Part shown: in pieces, positions 41,915 through 50,788 of the stretch
How positions within the stretch are numbered: position 1 is the first letter of the stretch
Layout: the number at the start of each line of letters is the position of its first letter
Source: JAJRZX01 sp964407495
GTDB lineage: Bacteria; Desulfobacterota; GWC2-55-46; JADFVP01
Direction: 5' to 3'
DNA: 64,000 nt
Assembly (NCBI GenBank): GCA_964407495.1
Contig: CAYOVP010000003.1
Span: 1 to 64,000, forward strand
Made by a program: the position numbers and the translations under genes
The notes under the pieces: model-generated
The model's database searches: none
What the model was told of the DNA's origin: nothing
What the model saw: the letters and a program-made list of their open reading frames with translations, nothing else

Positions 41915-42697
41915 ATGACAGGATCGGTAAAAAACATCTTCGCCTTCTGCGCGGCCTTCTTGGTGGTCTTTTTTCTTTCTCTTCCGCCTTCGCGAGCCAC
42001 TGAGAAAAAGACGCTCTCCGTGGCCGCGGCGAGCAGTTTTTCCGAGGCCCTGCTGGAGATAGGCAAGGGTTTCGAGGCAGGGGAAGGAGTACGCCTAAGG
42101 CCTGTATTCGGTTCCTCGGGGATACTCTCGCGCCAGATAGAGCGCGGCGCGCCCTTTGATGTCTTCATCTCCGCCGGCAGTGCCTATATGGACGGCCTTG
42201 TGGAGAGCGGCGCCGTGCAGGGGGAAACGGTGCGCGCCTTTGCAAGGGGTGTTCTCGTAATGGTATATCGGGAGGACGGGGCGCTTCGCATCGGGAGGAT
42301 GGGAGACCTCCTTGACCCCGGAATAAGGCGCGTGGCAGTAGCAAACCCCGAGCACGCGCCCTATGGCCGCGCCGCGGTAGAGGCCATGAAGAAGGCCGGG
42401 GTCTATGGGGCTGTACGGAAAAAACTCGTCTATGGCGAGAACGTCCGCCAGGCCCTTCAGTTCGTGGAGAGCGGCAACGCGGAAGTGGGTTTCGTGGCCC
42501 TCTCCATAGCAAGGCGAGAGGGCATGGGGTACGTGCCCCTCAGTGCCGGGCTCTACAGCCCCGTAATACAGACCGTGGCAGTAGTTAGTACGACTCGCAA
42601 TGGCGCAGATGCCGAGAAGTTCATAGAGTATCTCACGGGTCCGGCCGGGCAGAGGGTGCTCGAAAGGTATGGTTTCAGGCCGGTTGAGGGCAGATGA
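41915..42697 (+). CDS. modA: molybdate ABC transporter substrate-binding protein
   Basis: ModA binds molybdate (or tungstate) in the periplasm. The 260-aa protein has a signal peptide (ending ~residue 29, SRATEKK) followed by TLSVAAASSFSEALLEIGKG, FGSSGILSRQIERGAPFDVF and ISAGSAYMDGL, which hold the anion-binding Ser residues. ATG at 41915 with AAGGG upstream is used; a TTG at 41897 is possible. The modABC order and the upstream riboswitch support the assignment. Confidence 0.92.
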   Translation: MTGSVKNIFAFCAAFLVVFFLSLPPSRATEKKTLSVAAASSFSEALLEIGKGFEAGEGVRLRPVFGSSGILSRQIERGAPFDVFISAGSAYMDGLVESGAVQGETVRAFARGVLVMVYREDGALRIGRMGDLLDPGIRRVAVANPEHAPYGRAAVEAMKKAGVYGAVRKKLVYGENVRQALQFVESGNAEVGFVALSIARREGMGYVPLSAGLYSPVIQTVAVVSTTRNGADAEKFIEYLTGPAGQRVLERYGFRPVEGR

Positions 42698-42719
42698 AAA
42701 CTTCGGGGGACAAGAGGCA

Positions 42720-43376
42720 ATGAACATCTTTCCGCTCTACCTCACCATGAAGGTATCTCTCGTGGCTACGCTCTTTGTAGTGGTCGTGGGCCTTGGCCTC
42801 GGCCTCGTTCTTGCCAGGAGAGAGTTCCCGGGAAAGAACGTCCTCGACGTTCTAATCATGCAACCCCTCGTCATCCCCCCCACTGTGCTCGGCTATTATC
42901 TCCTTACGCTCCTTGGCCGTTCTTCTCCCCTTGGACGTTTTCTCGAGGGTGGGTTGGGGCTCGAACTCGTCTTTACCTGGAAGGGCGCCGTCGTAGCCGC
43001 ATTTCTCTCGGCCCTGCCCCTCTTCGTAAAACCGGTTCGCGCAGCCATTGAGGGCGTTGGCCGCGAGTACGAGGACGCGGCAAGGCTCCTTGGCAAGACA
43101 GAATTCCAGGTCTTCAGGACCATTACTCTGCCACTTGCCTGGCGCGGCATAGCCGCTGGCACGGTCATGTCCTTTGCAAGGGCAACGGGCGAGTTCGGGG
43201 CAACGCTCATGGTGGCCGGGAATATCCCTGGTGTTACGCGTACCATGCCCCTTGCCATCTATGATGCCGTTCAGATGGGCGACACCCATACGGCAAACGT
43301 CCTGGTCCTCATAGTTACGCTCTTCTCGTTCGCCGTTCTCTACGCGGCGAGCATCATCACGAGGGGCAGGCTTTAG
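42720..43376 (+). CDS. modB: molybdate ABC transporter permease
   Basis: This 218-aa inner-membrane permease has five to six helices. The PLVIPPTVLGYYLLTLLG segment and the EAA-type coupling loop EYEDAARLLGKTEFQVFRTI(TLPLAWRG) contact ModC. ATG at 42720 has AGAGG just upstream. It is 22 nt after modA. A family-1 hairpin repeat separates it from modC. Confidence 0.93.
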   Translation: MNIFPLYLTMKVSLVATLFVVVVGLGLGLVLARREFPGKNVLDVLIMQPLVIPPTVLGYYLLTLLGRSSPLGRFLEGGLGLELVFTWKGAVVAAFLSALPLFVKPVRAAIEGVGREYEDAARLLGKTEFQVFRTITLPLAWRGIAAGTVMSFARATGEFGATLMVAGNIPGVTRTMPLAIYDAVQMGDTHTANVLVLIVTLFSFAVLYAASIITRGRL

Positions 43377-43396
43377 GGGAAGGGTGATGTGGCCTT

Positions 43397-43465
43397 GTCC
43401 AATGGCCGAAGGCCATTGGACCATCAGTTTTCTTTGTCTTACTTTCTTTTTCAAAAGAAAGTAAG
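43397..43465 (+). repeat. family-1 hairpin repeat, copy E, between modB and modC
   Basis: An 11-bp stem GTCCAATGGCC-GAA-GGCCATTGGAC (43397-43421), the linker gttttctttg and a 13-bp CTTACTTTCTTTT/AAAAGAAAGTAAG (43438-43465) are followed 14 nt later by an eight-T run. It could dampen modC transcription or translation; modC has no visible Shine-Dalgarno. Confidence 0.85.
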
Positions 43466-43503
43466 AAATTCCTTGGTCTTTTTTTTACTTCTTGGTTTTT
43501 ATC

Positions 43504-44610
43504 ATGAGTCTTACGCTTCGTCTCAAGAAGTCATTCGGCGATTTTTCTCTTGGTCTCTCCCTTGCCCTTGGCGACGACCTGACCGTTCTCTTTGGTCCAT
43601 CGGGCGCAGGAAAGAGCCTTGTCCTGAGACTGATCTCCGGCATAGAGCGTCCCGACGAGGGTGTTGTGGAGATATGCGGGGAGAGGGTCTTTGACAGAGG
43701 GGCAGGCATTGATATACCCATACGGGAGCGCAGGGTTGGCTTCCTCTTCCAGGACTACGCCCTCTTTCCCCATATGAGCGTATATGAGAACATAGCCTAC
43801 GGGCTTCGAGGCCCTGGCGGCCCGGGCTGGCCTGGTCGGGCCGAGATACGGACCATGGTGGGTGAACTCCTTGGCATAATGCGGCTCACCGGGCTCGAGG
43901 AGCGATACCCCCATGAACTATCTGGCGGACAGAAGCAACGTGTGGCCCTTGCGCGCACCCTTGCCGCCTCGCCGCGCATACTCCTCCTCGACGAGCCCTT
44001 CTCTGCCCTTGACTACCAGGTGCGTGAGAAACTCCGGCGCGACCTCCTGCGCATCCATGAGCGCTTTCCCATCACCATTGTCCTTGTAACACACGACCTC
44101 GAGGAGGCCTTCATGATGGGCTCTTCCATAGCAGTCATAAACAACGGCCAGGTAGAGCAGTTCGGCAGCACGGAAGATGTCTTCTACAGGCCAAGTACCC
44201 GCAATGTCGCGCGCTTTGTGGGTATACGCAATATTTTTACCGGTGTTGTCGTGGAGTGCTCGGGCAGGGCTGTCACGCTTCGGAGCAGGGCAACGGGCCT
44301 CATAAGGGCTACTCTCCCAGAGGGGCGGGTACTCAATAAGGGCCAGAAGGTGGACTTCTGCATACGTCCTGAGGAGATACCCGTGGTGAGGGCAGGGCGG
44401 GCCATGGAAGAGGCGAGGAGAACAAACGTAATCAGCGGAAGGATAACATCGGTTACAGGCATGGGCACCATGCACAGCGTCTTCGTAGAGGCGGGCTCCT
44501 GCCAGTTGAAGGTGGACCTGCCCAATTTCGTTATGCGGGATTTATCACTTGCCGAGGGCCATGATATCAGTCTATTATTGAAGAAGGAGAATATCTGGAT
44601 AATACCCTGA
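43504..44610 (+). CDS. modC: molybdate ABC transporter ATP-binding protein
   Basis: The 368-aa ATPase has Walker A GPSGAGKS, Q-loop FLFQDYALFPHMSV, signature LSGGQKQRVALARTLA, Walker B LLLDEPFSALD and switch His VTHDLEEA. A C-terminal OB-like regulatory region (~235-368) includes a DFCIRPEEIPV motif seen in TOBE/MOI-type domains that sense the oxyanion. ATG at 43504 is used, but upstream sequence is T-rich with no ribosome-binding site. The repeat inserted before it may explain this. Confidence 0.92.
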   Translation: MSLTLRLKKSFGDFSLGLSLALGDDLTVLFGPSGAGKSLVLRLISGIERPDEGVVEICGERVFDRGAGIDIPIRERRVGFLFQDYALFPHMSVYENIAYGLRGPGGPGWPGRAEIRTMVGELLGIMRLTGLEERYPHELSGGQKQRVALARTLAASPRILLLDEPFSALDYQVREKLRRDLLRIHERFPITIVLVTHDLEEAFMMGSSIAVINNGQVEQFGSTEDVFYRPSTRNVARFVGIRNIFTGVVVECSGRAVTLRSRATGLIRATLPEGRVLNKGQKVDFCIRPEEIPVVRAGRAMEEARRTNVISGRITSVTGMGTMHSVFVEAGSCQLKVDLPNFVMRDLSLAEGHDISLLLKKENIWIIP

Positions 44611-44626
44611 AGACGGAGCCTGCAAG

Positions 44627-45592
44627 ATGCCCGAGAACGTGATGAATAAAGACATGGGGCATGGCGAGAGAAGGATAAAACAGCGCCTTGCCGTCTCGGC
44701 TGTCCTTACGGGTATCATCTTCTTCGTGGAACTCGTGGGCGGCTATCTTACCGGGAGCCTCGCCCTCATGACAGACGCGGCCCATGTCTTCATGGACGTC
44801 TTCGCCCTCTGTCTCACGCTCTCGGCCCTGTACATCTCGGAACTCCCCCCAACAGAGAAGAGGACCTACGGACTCCACAGGGTGGAGGTCTTTGTCTCCT
44901 TTATAAACAGCCTGACCCTCCTCGCAGTGACGCTCTATGTCTTTTACTCCGCCTACAAGAGGATCGTACACCCCCGCGAGATCGAGAGTGTCGGCATGTT
45001 CGTCGTGGCCGTAGTGGGGCTCGTGGTGAACCTCCTCGTGGCCTTCTGGCTCGGGTCCCTCTCGTCGAGAGACCTGAATATAAAGAGCGCCTTCCTGCAC
45101 GTAGCAGGCGATGCCGCGGCCTCTGTCGGCGTCATCATAGCCTCGGTGATCATCTACTATACCGGCTGGACCACTGTGGACCCGCTCATAAGTATCTCCA
45201 TCTGCGTGGTCCTGCTCTATGGCATCTGGCGCATACTTCGCGATTCTTCCAACATACTCCTCGAGGGCGTACCCCTGGAAGTCGATATACAGAAGGTGGT
45301 GAGGGATATGACCGCCGTGCGGGGGGTGACGAGCGTCCATGATCTCCATATCTGGAGCATCTGCCACAATGTCTACGCCATGAGCGCGCATATCGATATT
45401 GCCGAGCCCGAGAGGTGGCGTATGGGGGCAATATACAAGGAACTAAACGAAACCCTTGCCCGCAACCACCATATCTTCTATACTACCTTGCAGGCCGAGT
45501 GCATAGGGTGCGAGAGCCCGGGGCTCTTCGGGAGCGTCTCTCACAGGGGCGCCGAGCACCACGGCCATGGCGGCCACGGTCATCTTCATTGA
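44627..45592 (+). CDS. cation diffusion facilitator (zinc-type efflux) with His-rich tail
   Basis: The 321-aa CDF antiporter has six TM helices. The metal site is H/D in TM2 (TDAAHVFMDV) and H/D in TM5 (HVAGDAAASV), the zinc/cadmium pattern. A C-terminal cytoplasmic ferredoxin-like domain (~210-290: VRGVTSVHDLHIWSI, HHIFYTTLQAEC) is followed by a tail of seven His (HHGHGGHGHLH). GGAG lies 8 nt before the ATG. It exports Zn2+ or a similar ion from the cytoplasm. It is 16 nt behind modC and may share its transcript. Confidence 0.88.
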   Translation: MPENVMNKDMGHGERRIKQRLAVSAVLTGIIFFVELVGGYLTGSLALMTDAAHVFMDVFALCLTLSALYISELPPTEKRTYGLHRVEVFVSFINSLTLLAVTLYVFYSAYKRIVHPREIESVGMFVVAVVGLVVNLLVAFWLGSLSSRDLNIKSAFLHVAGDAAASVGVIIASVIIYYTGWTTVDPLISISICVVLLYGIWRILRDSSNILLEGVPLEVDIQKVVRDMTAVRGVTSVHDLHIWSICHNVYAMSAHIDIAEPERWRMGAIYKELNETLARNHHIFYTTLQAECIGCESPGLFGSVSHRGAEHHGHGGHGHLH

Positions 45593-45772
45593 GAAATCGG
45601 CTAAGGACTAAAGAAGTCCGAGAGCCTTTGTTCGGGCCTTGGTTACCTCATATCCTCTTTCCCTCTGAACGGGTTGGCCCGGCTTTTCATGAAGACATAC
45701 CGAACCATGGAGGCCTGCGAGTGCCTTCATAGGAGTGTATTCCAAGAACTTTTATCATGAGGGGGTAGTACA

Positions 45773-48247
45773 ATGGCAAAACCAGAGAGGCTCTCTGCCT
45801 CCATGCTCGCAGAACTCTGCGACCCATCGGCTTTTCCCTTTGAGACCACGAAAGAGGTACCGAGCCTCCACGAGATAATCGGCCAGGACAGGGCCATAGA
45901 CGCCATAGAGTTCGGCCTGGGAATGAGGAACTCCTCGTACAATATCTTTGTACTTGGCGAGGGCGGAACAGGCAAGCACACAACGGCCATGAACTTCATA
46001 AGAAAGAAGGCCGCAGGCGAGCCCAGCCCCGACGACTGGTGTTATGTATATAACTTTGCCGAGCCCGATGCCCCAGAGGCCATACAGTTGCCCCCAGGCA
46101 AGGGCTCCCTCCTTGTTAGCGAGATGGACGGTCTCATAGCCTCGCTCCGCAGAGACGTACCAAAGGTCTTCGAGACAAAGGACTACGAGAAGCACAGGGA
46201 CGAGATACTGGACGGCCAGCAGGAGAGGACAAAGGCCGTATTCTCGCGTCTTGAGAGCATGGCCACAGACAGGGGTCTTATCCTCCGAAAGACAGCGGCA
46301 GGCCTTGCAGTGGTGCCTGCCAAGGACGGTAAGCCCATGAGCCAGGAGGATTTCGACAAACTCCCGGCAGAGCGGAAGACCGAGATAGAGCAGAACCTCA
46401 AGATCCTACAGGACCAACTTACCGCCGCCATCCACGAGGCAAAGAAGATAGAGAAAGAGACACGCGAGAGGATAGCCGCCCTTGACAGCGAGATGGTCCA
46501 GTACGTGGTCAACCCCATAATCAACGATATCTTAGAGAAGTTCGGCGAACACGAAAAAGTGGTTAACTTCATAAAGACCGTGAAGGCCCATATATTTGCC
46601 AACCTCGAGGAGTTCAAGCCCCGCGAGCCCCTCCCCGGCCCCCTCGGGGCTCTCGCCATTCAACGCGCCGAGCCGCCCTTTGAAAAATACAGGGTCAACC
46701 TCATAGTCAACAACGCCGAGACAAAGGGCGCGCCCGTTGTCTTCGAGTCGAACCCCACATATTACAACCTCTTTGGACGCATCGAGTACAAGGTTCAACT
46801 GGGAGTGGCCTCCACGGACTTCACGATGATAAGGGGTGGAGCCATACACAGGGCCAACGGCGGATACCTCGTCATAAACGCTCTGGATATGCTCAAGAAC
46901 ATCTTTGTCTATGATTCCCTGAAGAGGATGATAAAGAACCGCGAGGTCAGGATAGAAGATGTCTGGGAGCAGTACAAACTCGTCTCCACGGCCACGCTCA
47001 AGCCCGAGGCCATACCTGTTGACATAAAGATAGTCCTAATAGGAGACCCCTTTCTGTACTACCTCCTCTATTCCCTTGACAGGGAGTACAGGAAACTCTT
47101 CAAGGTAAAGGCCGACTTCGAGACCATCATGGACCGCGACAAGACCAATACAGAGAAGTACGCCTACTTCATCTCTGCCTGTTGTGGAAAAGACACGCTC
47201 AGGCCCTTTGACAGGACAGGTGTGGCCCGGGTCGTGGAGTACGGCTCGCGCCTGGCCGGACACAAGAACAAACTCTCCACGCGTTTCAATGACATACAGA
47301 ACCTCGTAGAAGAGGCCAGTTACTGGGCCGGGGCCGGAGGCTCGGAGACCGTCACAGCCGAGCACGTGGAAAAGGCCATAAGGGAGAAGATAAGGCGCCA
47401 CTCCCGCATAGAAGACCGCCTTCGCGAGTACATAGAAGAAGACACCATCATGGTGCAGACAGAGGGCGAGGCCGTGGGGCAGATAAACGGCCTTGCCGTA
47501 CTGAGCCTCGGCGACTATACCTTTGGCAAGCCCTCGCGTATAACGGCGCGGACGTTCATGGGGGATGCCGGCGTAGTGAACATAGAACGCGAGGCCAAGA
47601 TGAGCGGCCGCATTCACAACAAGGCCCATATGATACTCAAGAGTTTCCTCGGTGCGCGCTTTGCCACAGACTTCCCCATCACCCTCTCTGCCTCTGTCTG
47701 CTTCGAGCAGTTGTACGAGGGCATAGAGGGCGACAGCGCCACCTGTGCCGAGGTCTATGCCCTTCTATCGAGCCTCTCTGGGGTACCCATAAGACAGGGA
47801 ATCGCCATAACAGGGTCCATGAACCAGAAAGGCGAGGTCCAGCCCATAGGAGGGGTAAACGAGAAGATAGAAGGCTTCTTCGATGTCTGCGTGGCCAAGG
47901 GCCTTACAGGCGACCAGGGCGTTATCATACCAGGGCGCAACGTCCGTAACCTCATGCTCAAGAAAGAGGTCCGAGACGCAGTTGAAGAGGGCCGCTTCTC
48001 CATCTACTCCATAAACGATATCGACGAGGGCATAGAGATACTCACTGGAATGCCCGCAGGCGAGCGCAGTGGGGATGGTAAGTTCCCCGAGGGCACGGTC
48101 AATCGTCTCGTGGAGGACAGACTACGCGAACTTGCAAAGACATACAAGGCCTTTGGACGGCCCAAACCAGGAAAGAAAAAGCCCCAGGCCCCCAATAACA
48201 ACAATAATAACGACAACGATTCTGGAGAGGGGAAGGAAAAGACCTGA
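45773..48247 (+). CDS. Lon-like ATP-dependent protease (AAA_32 type)
   Basis: The 824-aa protein has an N-terminal AAA region (IGQDRAIDAIEFGLGM; Walker A LGEGGTGKHT), a long insertion with coiled coil (~195-290), a second AAA-like segment (GGAIHRANGGYLVINALDML) and a C-terminal Lon protease domain with the Ser-Lys dyad: Ser in GIEGDSATCAEVYALL and Lys in GGVNEKIEGFFDVC. It belongs to the Lon-like family related to E. coli YcbZ/LonH, distinct from LonA. Substrates are unknown. The tail is a poly-Asn run (NNNNNNDND). GGGGG precedes ATG by 7 nt. Confidence 0.88.
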   Translation: MAKPERLSASMLAELCDPSAFPFETTKEVPSLHEIIGQDRAIDAIEFGLGMRNSSYNIFVLGEGGTGKHTTAMNFIRKKAAGEPSPDDWCYVYNFAEPDAPEAIQLPPGKGSLLVSEMDGLIASLRRDVPKVFETKDYEKHRDEILDGQQERTKAVFSRLESMATDRGLILRKTAAGLAVVPAKDGKPMSQEDFDKLPAERKTEIEQNLKILQDQLTAAIHEAKKIEKETRERIAALDSEMVQYVVNPIINDILEKFGEHEKVVNFIKTVKAHIFANLEEFKPREPLPGPLGALAIQRAEPPFEKYRVNLIVNNAETKGAPVVFESNPTYYNLFGRIEYKVQLGVASTDFTMIRGGAIHRANGGYLVINALDMLKNIFVYDSLKRMIKNREVRIEDVWEQYKLVSTATLKPEAIPVDIKIVLIGDPFLYYLLYSLDREYRKLFKVKADFETIMDRDKTNTEKYAYFISACCGKDTLRPFDRTGVARVVEYGSRLAGHKNKLSTRFNDIQNLVEEASYWAGAGGSETVTAEHVEKAIREKIRRHSRIEDRLREYIEEDTIMVQTEGEAVGQINGLAVLSLGDYTFGKPSRITARTFMGDAGVVNIEREAKMSGRIHNKAHMILKSFLGARFATDFPITLSASVCFEQLYEGIEGDSATCAEVYALLSSLSGVPIRQGIAITGSMNQKGEVQPIGGVNEKIEGFFDVCVAKGLTGDQGVIIPGRNVRNLMLKKEVRDAVEEGRFSIYSINDIDEGIEILTGMPAGERSGDGKFPEGTVNRLVEDRLRELAKTYKAFGRPKPGKKKPQAPNNNNNNDNDSGEGKEKT

Positions 48248-48263
48248 CCCCGTTGCCAAGAGC

Positions 48264-48908
48264 ATGCTTCTCAACGAGATATTCTTCAGCCTCCAGGGCG
48301 AGTCCACCTATGTGGGCCTGCCCTGTGTCTTTATCCGTCTTGCAGGGTGCAACCTCGAGTGCCCCTGGTGTGATACCGCCTATGCCCGCACCAAAGATGG
48401 CGCCAGGGAGATGAGCCTTGGGGACATCGTAAGAGAAGTGGAAGAGTACCCCCGCGGACTCGTGGAAATAACAGGTGGCGAGCCCCTCCTGCAGGAAGAG
48501 ACGCCGCTACTTGCGGCCCGGCTCCTCGAGCGTTTTGATACAGTCCTCCTTGAGACCAACGGCAGTATGGATATTGGCCGTGTCCCCGAGGGCGTGGTGC
48601 GCGTGGTAGACGTAAAGTGCCCCTCCAGCGGGGCCTCCGGGTCTTTTGATATGGAAAACCTCTCACGCATGAGACCCTCCGACGAGATGAAGTTCGTCAT
48701 AGCCGACCGCACTGACTACGAGTTTGCCAGAGAGTTCATCTCCTCTGACGATGCCCTTGTGATCAGCAGGCGAAGTATCATCTTCTCGCCAGTCTCCGGG
48801 AGACTCAAGCCGAGCGTCCTTGCCGGCTGGGTCCTCGAAGACAGGCTTTGCATCCGGTTCCAACTCCAACTCCATACATGCATCTGGCCCGGAGAAAAGG
48901 GTAGGTGA
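48264..48908 (+). CDS. queE: 7-carboxy-7-deazaguanine synthase
   Basis: This radical SAM enzyme makes CDG from 6-carboxytetrahydropterin in queuosine biosynthesis. The 214-aa protein begins NEIFFSLQGESTYVGLPCVF and has the cluster motif CNLECPWC (CX3CX2C), followed by EITGGEPLLQE and a C-terminal VISRRSIIFSPV region. Length and motifs match QueE. The ATG at 48264 follows the Lon-like gene by 16 nt. No other que gene is in the window. Confidence 0.92.
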   Translation: MLLNEIFFSLQGESTYVGLPCVFIRLAGCNLECPWCDTAYARTKDGAREMSLGDIVREVEEYPRGLVEITGGEPLLQEETPLLAARLLERFDTVLLETNGSMDIGRVPEGVVRVVDVKCPSSGASGSFDMENLSRMRPSDEMKFVIADRTDYEFAREFISSDDALVISRRSIIFSPVSGRLKPSVLAGWVLEDRLCIRFQLQLHTCIWPGEKGR

Positions 48909-48918
48909 GGGGCAGAAA

Positions 48919-49710
48919 GTGCTGATACTCCTCAAGACCGCGGCCATCCTCTATGTGCTCCATGTGCTCGTCACGCTCACGGGTCGCACCGGAAAGTGCA
49001 GACTCACGTCGCGCATATCCACGGCGCTCATACTCCTGGGTCTCACCTCCCATACCGCGGCCCTTGTCATGCGTGTAGCGGCCACGGCCCACGCCCCCAT
49101 GGCGAGCATGTTCGAGACCCTTGTCTTCTATGCATGGACAACGGCAGTTGTAACCCTCGTAGTAATCCTGCGTTACAAAGAACGCGCCCCAGGTGCCATA
49201 ACCCTGCCCGTGGCCGTGGCAGCCCTCGTCTTCGCCATATCGAGGTATGAGCCGGGCCGCCCCCTGAACCTCATACTCCGCACCCACTGGTTCGAGGCAC
49301 ATGTTACGCTCTCCTTCGCGGCATACGCCCTCTTCACACTGGCCTTTGCCGGGGCGGTTCTCTTTCTTTTCGGTTCCTTCAGGAGTGGGCCTGCCGGCCC
49401 CAAGGTCTCTATCAGAAAATACGAGGACATCGCCGAGAAAGGCGTTCTCTGGGGCTTTCTCCTCTTCTCCGGGGCCATGATATCCGGGGCTGTCTGGGCA
49501 TACCTCGCCTGGGGTACGTACTGGCTCTGGGAACCAAAATCCATCTGGAGTTTTATCCTCTGGTTCTACTACGCCGGGGCAATGCACGCATGGTACATAA
49601 AAAGATGGCGCGGAAGAGGCCTCGCCGTGGCAACGGTCATAGGCTTTGGCCTCGTCCTCTTCACCTACCTCGGCGTGAGCCTCCTCATGAAGAGTAGCCA
49701 TATGTTCTGA
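48919..49710 (+). CDS. ccsA: CcsA-family cytochrome c biogenesis protein
   Basis: The 263-aa inner-membrane protein has about eight hydrophobic helices, with the WWD-type heme-handling motif WGTYWLWEPKSIWSFILW and flanking His residues (TAHAPM near residue 60; GAMHAWY after the WWD). CcsA/CcmC proteins deliver heme across the membrane for cytochrome c. The WWD core usually reads WxWDPKE; here it is WLWEPKS, so two usual acidic positions differ. GTG at 48919 with GAGGGG ~7 nt upstream is preferred over earlier in-frame ATG. No CcsB is adjacent. Confidence 0.82.
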   Translation: MLILLKTAAILYVLHVLVTLTGRTGKCRLTSRISTALILLGLTSHTAALVMRVAATAHAPMASMFETLVFYAWTTAVVTLVVILRYKERAPGAITLPVAVAALVFAISRYEPGRPLNLILRTHWFEAHVTLSFAAYALFTLAFAGAVLFLFGSFRSGPAGPKVSIRKYEDIAEKGVLWGFLLFSGAMISGAVWAYLAWGTYWLWEPKSIWSFILWFYYAGAMHAWYIKRWRGRGLAVATVIGFGLVLFTYLGVSLLMKSSHMF

Positions 49711-49754
49711 GCGGGGTTGCGAGTAAAAGGGAAGATAAGAAAAAAGAGGGGGGG

Positions 49755-50040
49755 GATTTCCCCACTTTCTTTTAGAAAAAAGAAAGTGGGGCAAAGAAAA
49801 CCAATAATAAGTAGGTTATTTGGTGGGCAGTGCCCACCCAGCGTGGCTGCGAAGAAGAGTTTTTTCGTAGGTTGGGTTGGTTTTTTCAACCCAACGGTAT
49901 TTTTTAACCAAGGGGGTTGTTGGGTTTCGCTGCGCTCTACCCAACCTACTGTGCTTTGTTGGGTTGGTTTTATCAACACAACGGTATTTTGGTTGTTTTC
50001 TTAAATTGTTGGGTTTCGCTTACGCTCTACCCAACGGGGC
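49755..50040. repeat. family-1 hairpin repeat, copy F, with tandem GTTGGGT/ACCCAAC units
   Basis: A 14-bp stem CCCCACTTTCTTTT/AAAAGAAAGTGGGG (49760-49791) is followed by gcaaagaaaacc, a GGTGGGC/GCCCACC hairpin (49822-49838) and then several copies of the GTTGGGTTTCGC...CTCTACCCAAC unit (49918-50033). The tandem units make this the largest copy. It separates ccsA from the convergent gene ending at 50074. Confidence 0.85.
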
Positions 50041-50073
50041 TGCCCAAGTTTTTTTGTAACCCTTTGGTGTACT

Positions 50074-50475
50074 TTACCAGAAGCGGACCTTGAGAAGAGA
50101 GACAGACCCTCTTATCTCTGCGGTCTGTGTTGTCTTGTCAAAGGAGGACTTGGTCTTTACCGTTGGGATGTGGAGGCTGAGCCTTCCTCCCTCGAGTTCA
50201 CCAAAGGCACGGTCCTGGACAGCCTCGCTCGTGATTATCCCGTAGGCCGTGCCAAGGAGCACACCAGCGCCTATGCCAGTGGGGATGTAGCCGAGGTTAT
50301 CGCTGGGGTGGTCGGTGATGAGTACCACGGCGCCGGAGACGAGCCCGCCTATGACACCGCCGTAGATGGCGCTTCGCACTGTATGCGCAAGGGAGTCTTC
50401 GGCAAGTGCCCGGGAACATGGAACGAGCAGTAGGGAGAGAACGATAATGATCAGGAACTTCTTCAGGTGTCTCAT
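50074..50475 (-). CDS. exported glycine-rich protein of unknown function
   Basis: The 133-aa protein has a signal peptide (to ~25, RALAED), a glycine-zipper-like hydrophobic stretch (IYGGVIGGLVSGAVVLI, then GYIPTGIGAGVLLGTAYGII) and a charged C-terminus ending LKVRFW. Such Gly-zipper proteins often sit in the outer membrane, but no family is recognised. GAGGGG lies ~8 nt before the ATG. It has its own strong promoter at 50589-50617 and may be well expressed. Confidence 0.7.
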   Translation of the reverse strand: MRHLKKFLIIIVLSLLLVPCSRALAEDSLAHTVRSAIYGGVIGGLVSGAVVLITDHPSDNLGYIPTGIGAGVLLGTAYGIITSEAVQDRAFGELEGGRLSLHIPTVKTKSSFDKTTQTAEIRGSVSLLKVRFW

Positions 50476-50588
50476 GGATTTTCCCCTCGTGGTTTTGTAG
50501 TGTTCGGATTGAAGATCGGTTCAGTCTTTCCAACAGGGTCTTTGGTTCCATAAGCAAAGACAGCAACTTTTTAAGTCGTACTCCGTCT

Positions 50589-50617
50589 TTTATAACTCAC
50601 GTTTTCTTTAATGTCAA
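50589..50617 (-). promoter_or_regulatory. sigma-70 promoter of the glycine-rich exported protein gene
   Basis: On the minus strand TTGACA (50617-50612) and TATAAA (50594-50589) are 17 nt apart, about 110 nt before the gene start. Confidence 0.75.
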
Positions 50618-50706
50618 CATGGTGTAATAAGACCGCTTCTTGGGTTCTGGGTGGCACTCTTACCCAGACCACATTCGCGGCTTCTTGCACTCCTATTCCT
50701 TGGCAC

Positions 50707-50743
50707 AAAAAAAAACGCCGCAACCCATGGTTGGGTGGCGGCG
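50707..50743 (-). terminator. intrinsic terminator of rhlE
   Basis: On the minus strand a hairpin with GC arms (CGCCGC...ACCCA paired to TGGGT...GCGGCG) is followed by nine T. It lies about 45 nt after the helicase stop codon. Confidence 0.85.
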
Positions 50744-50788
50744 GTCTGTCTCTGCGGTGGCCTTGGCTCCGGCTGAAGAATATGCTCC

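Noticed and set aside
49665..49979. Minus-strand frame containing the WVERSETQ-like peptide
   Set aside because: This peptide is the translation of a dispersed DNA repeat and recurs at copy B; it is not a protein family.
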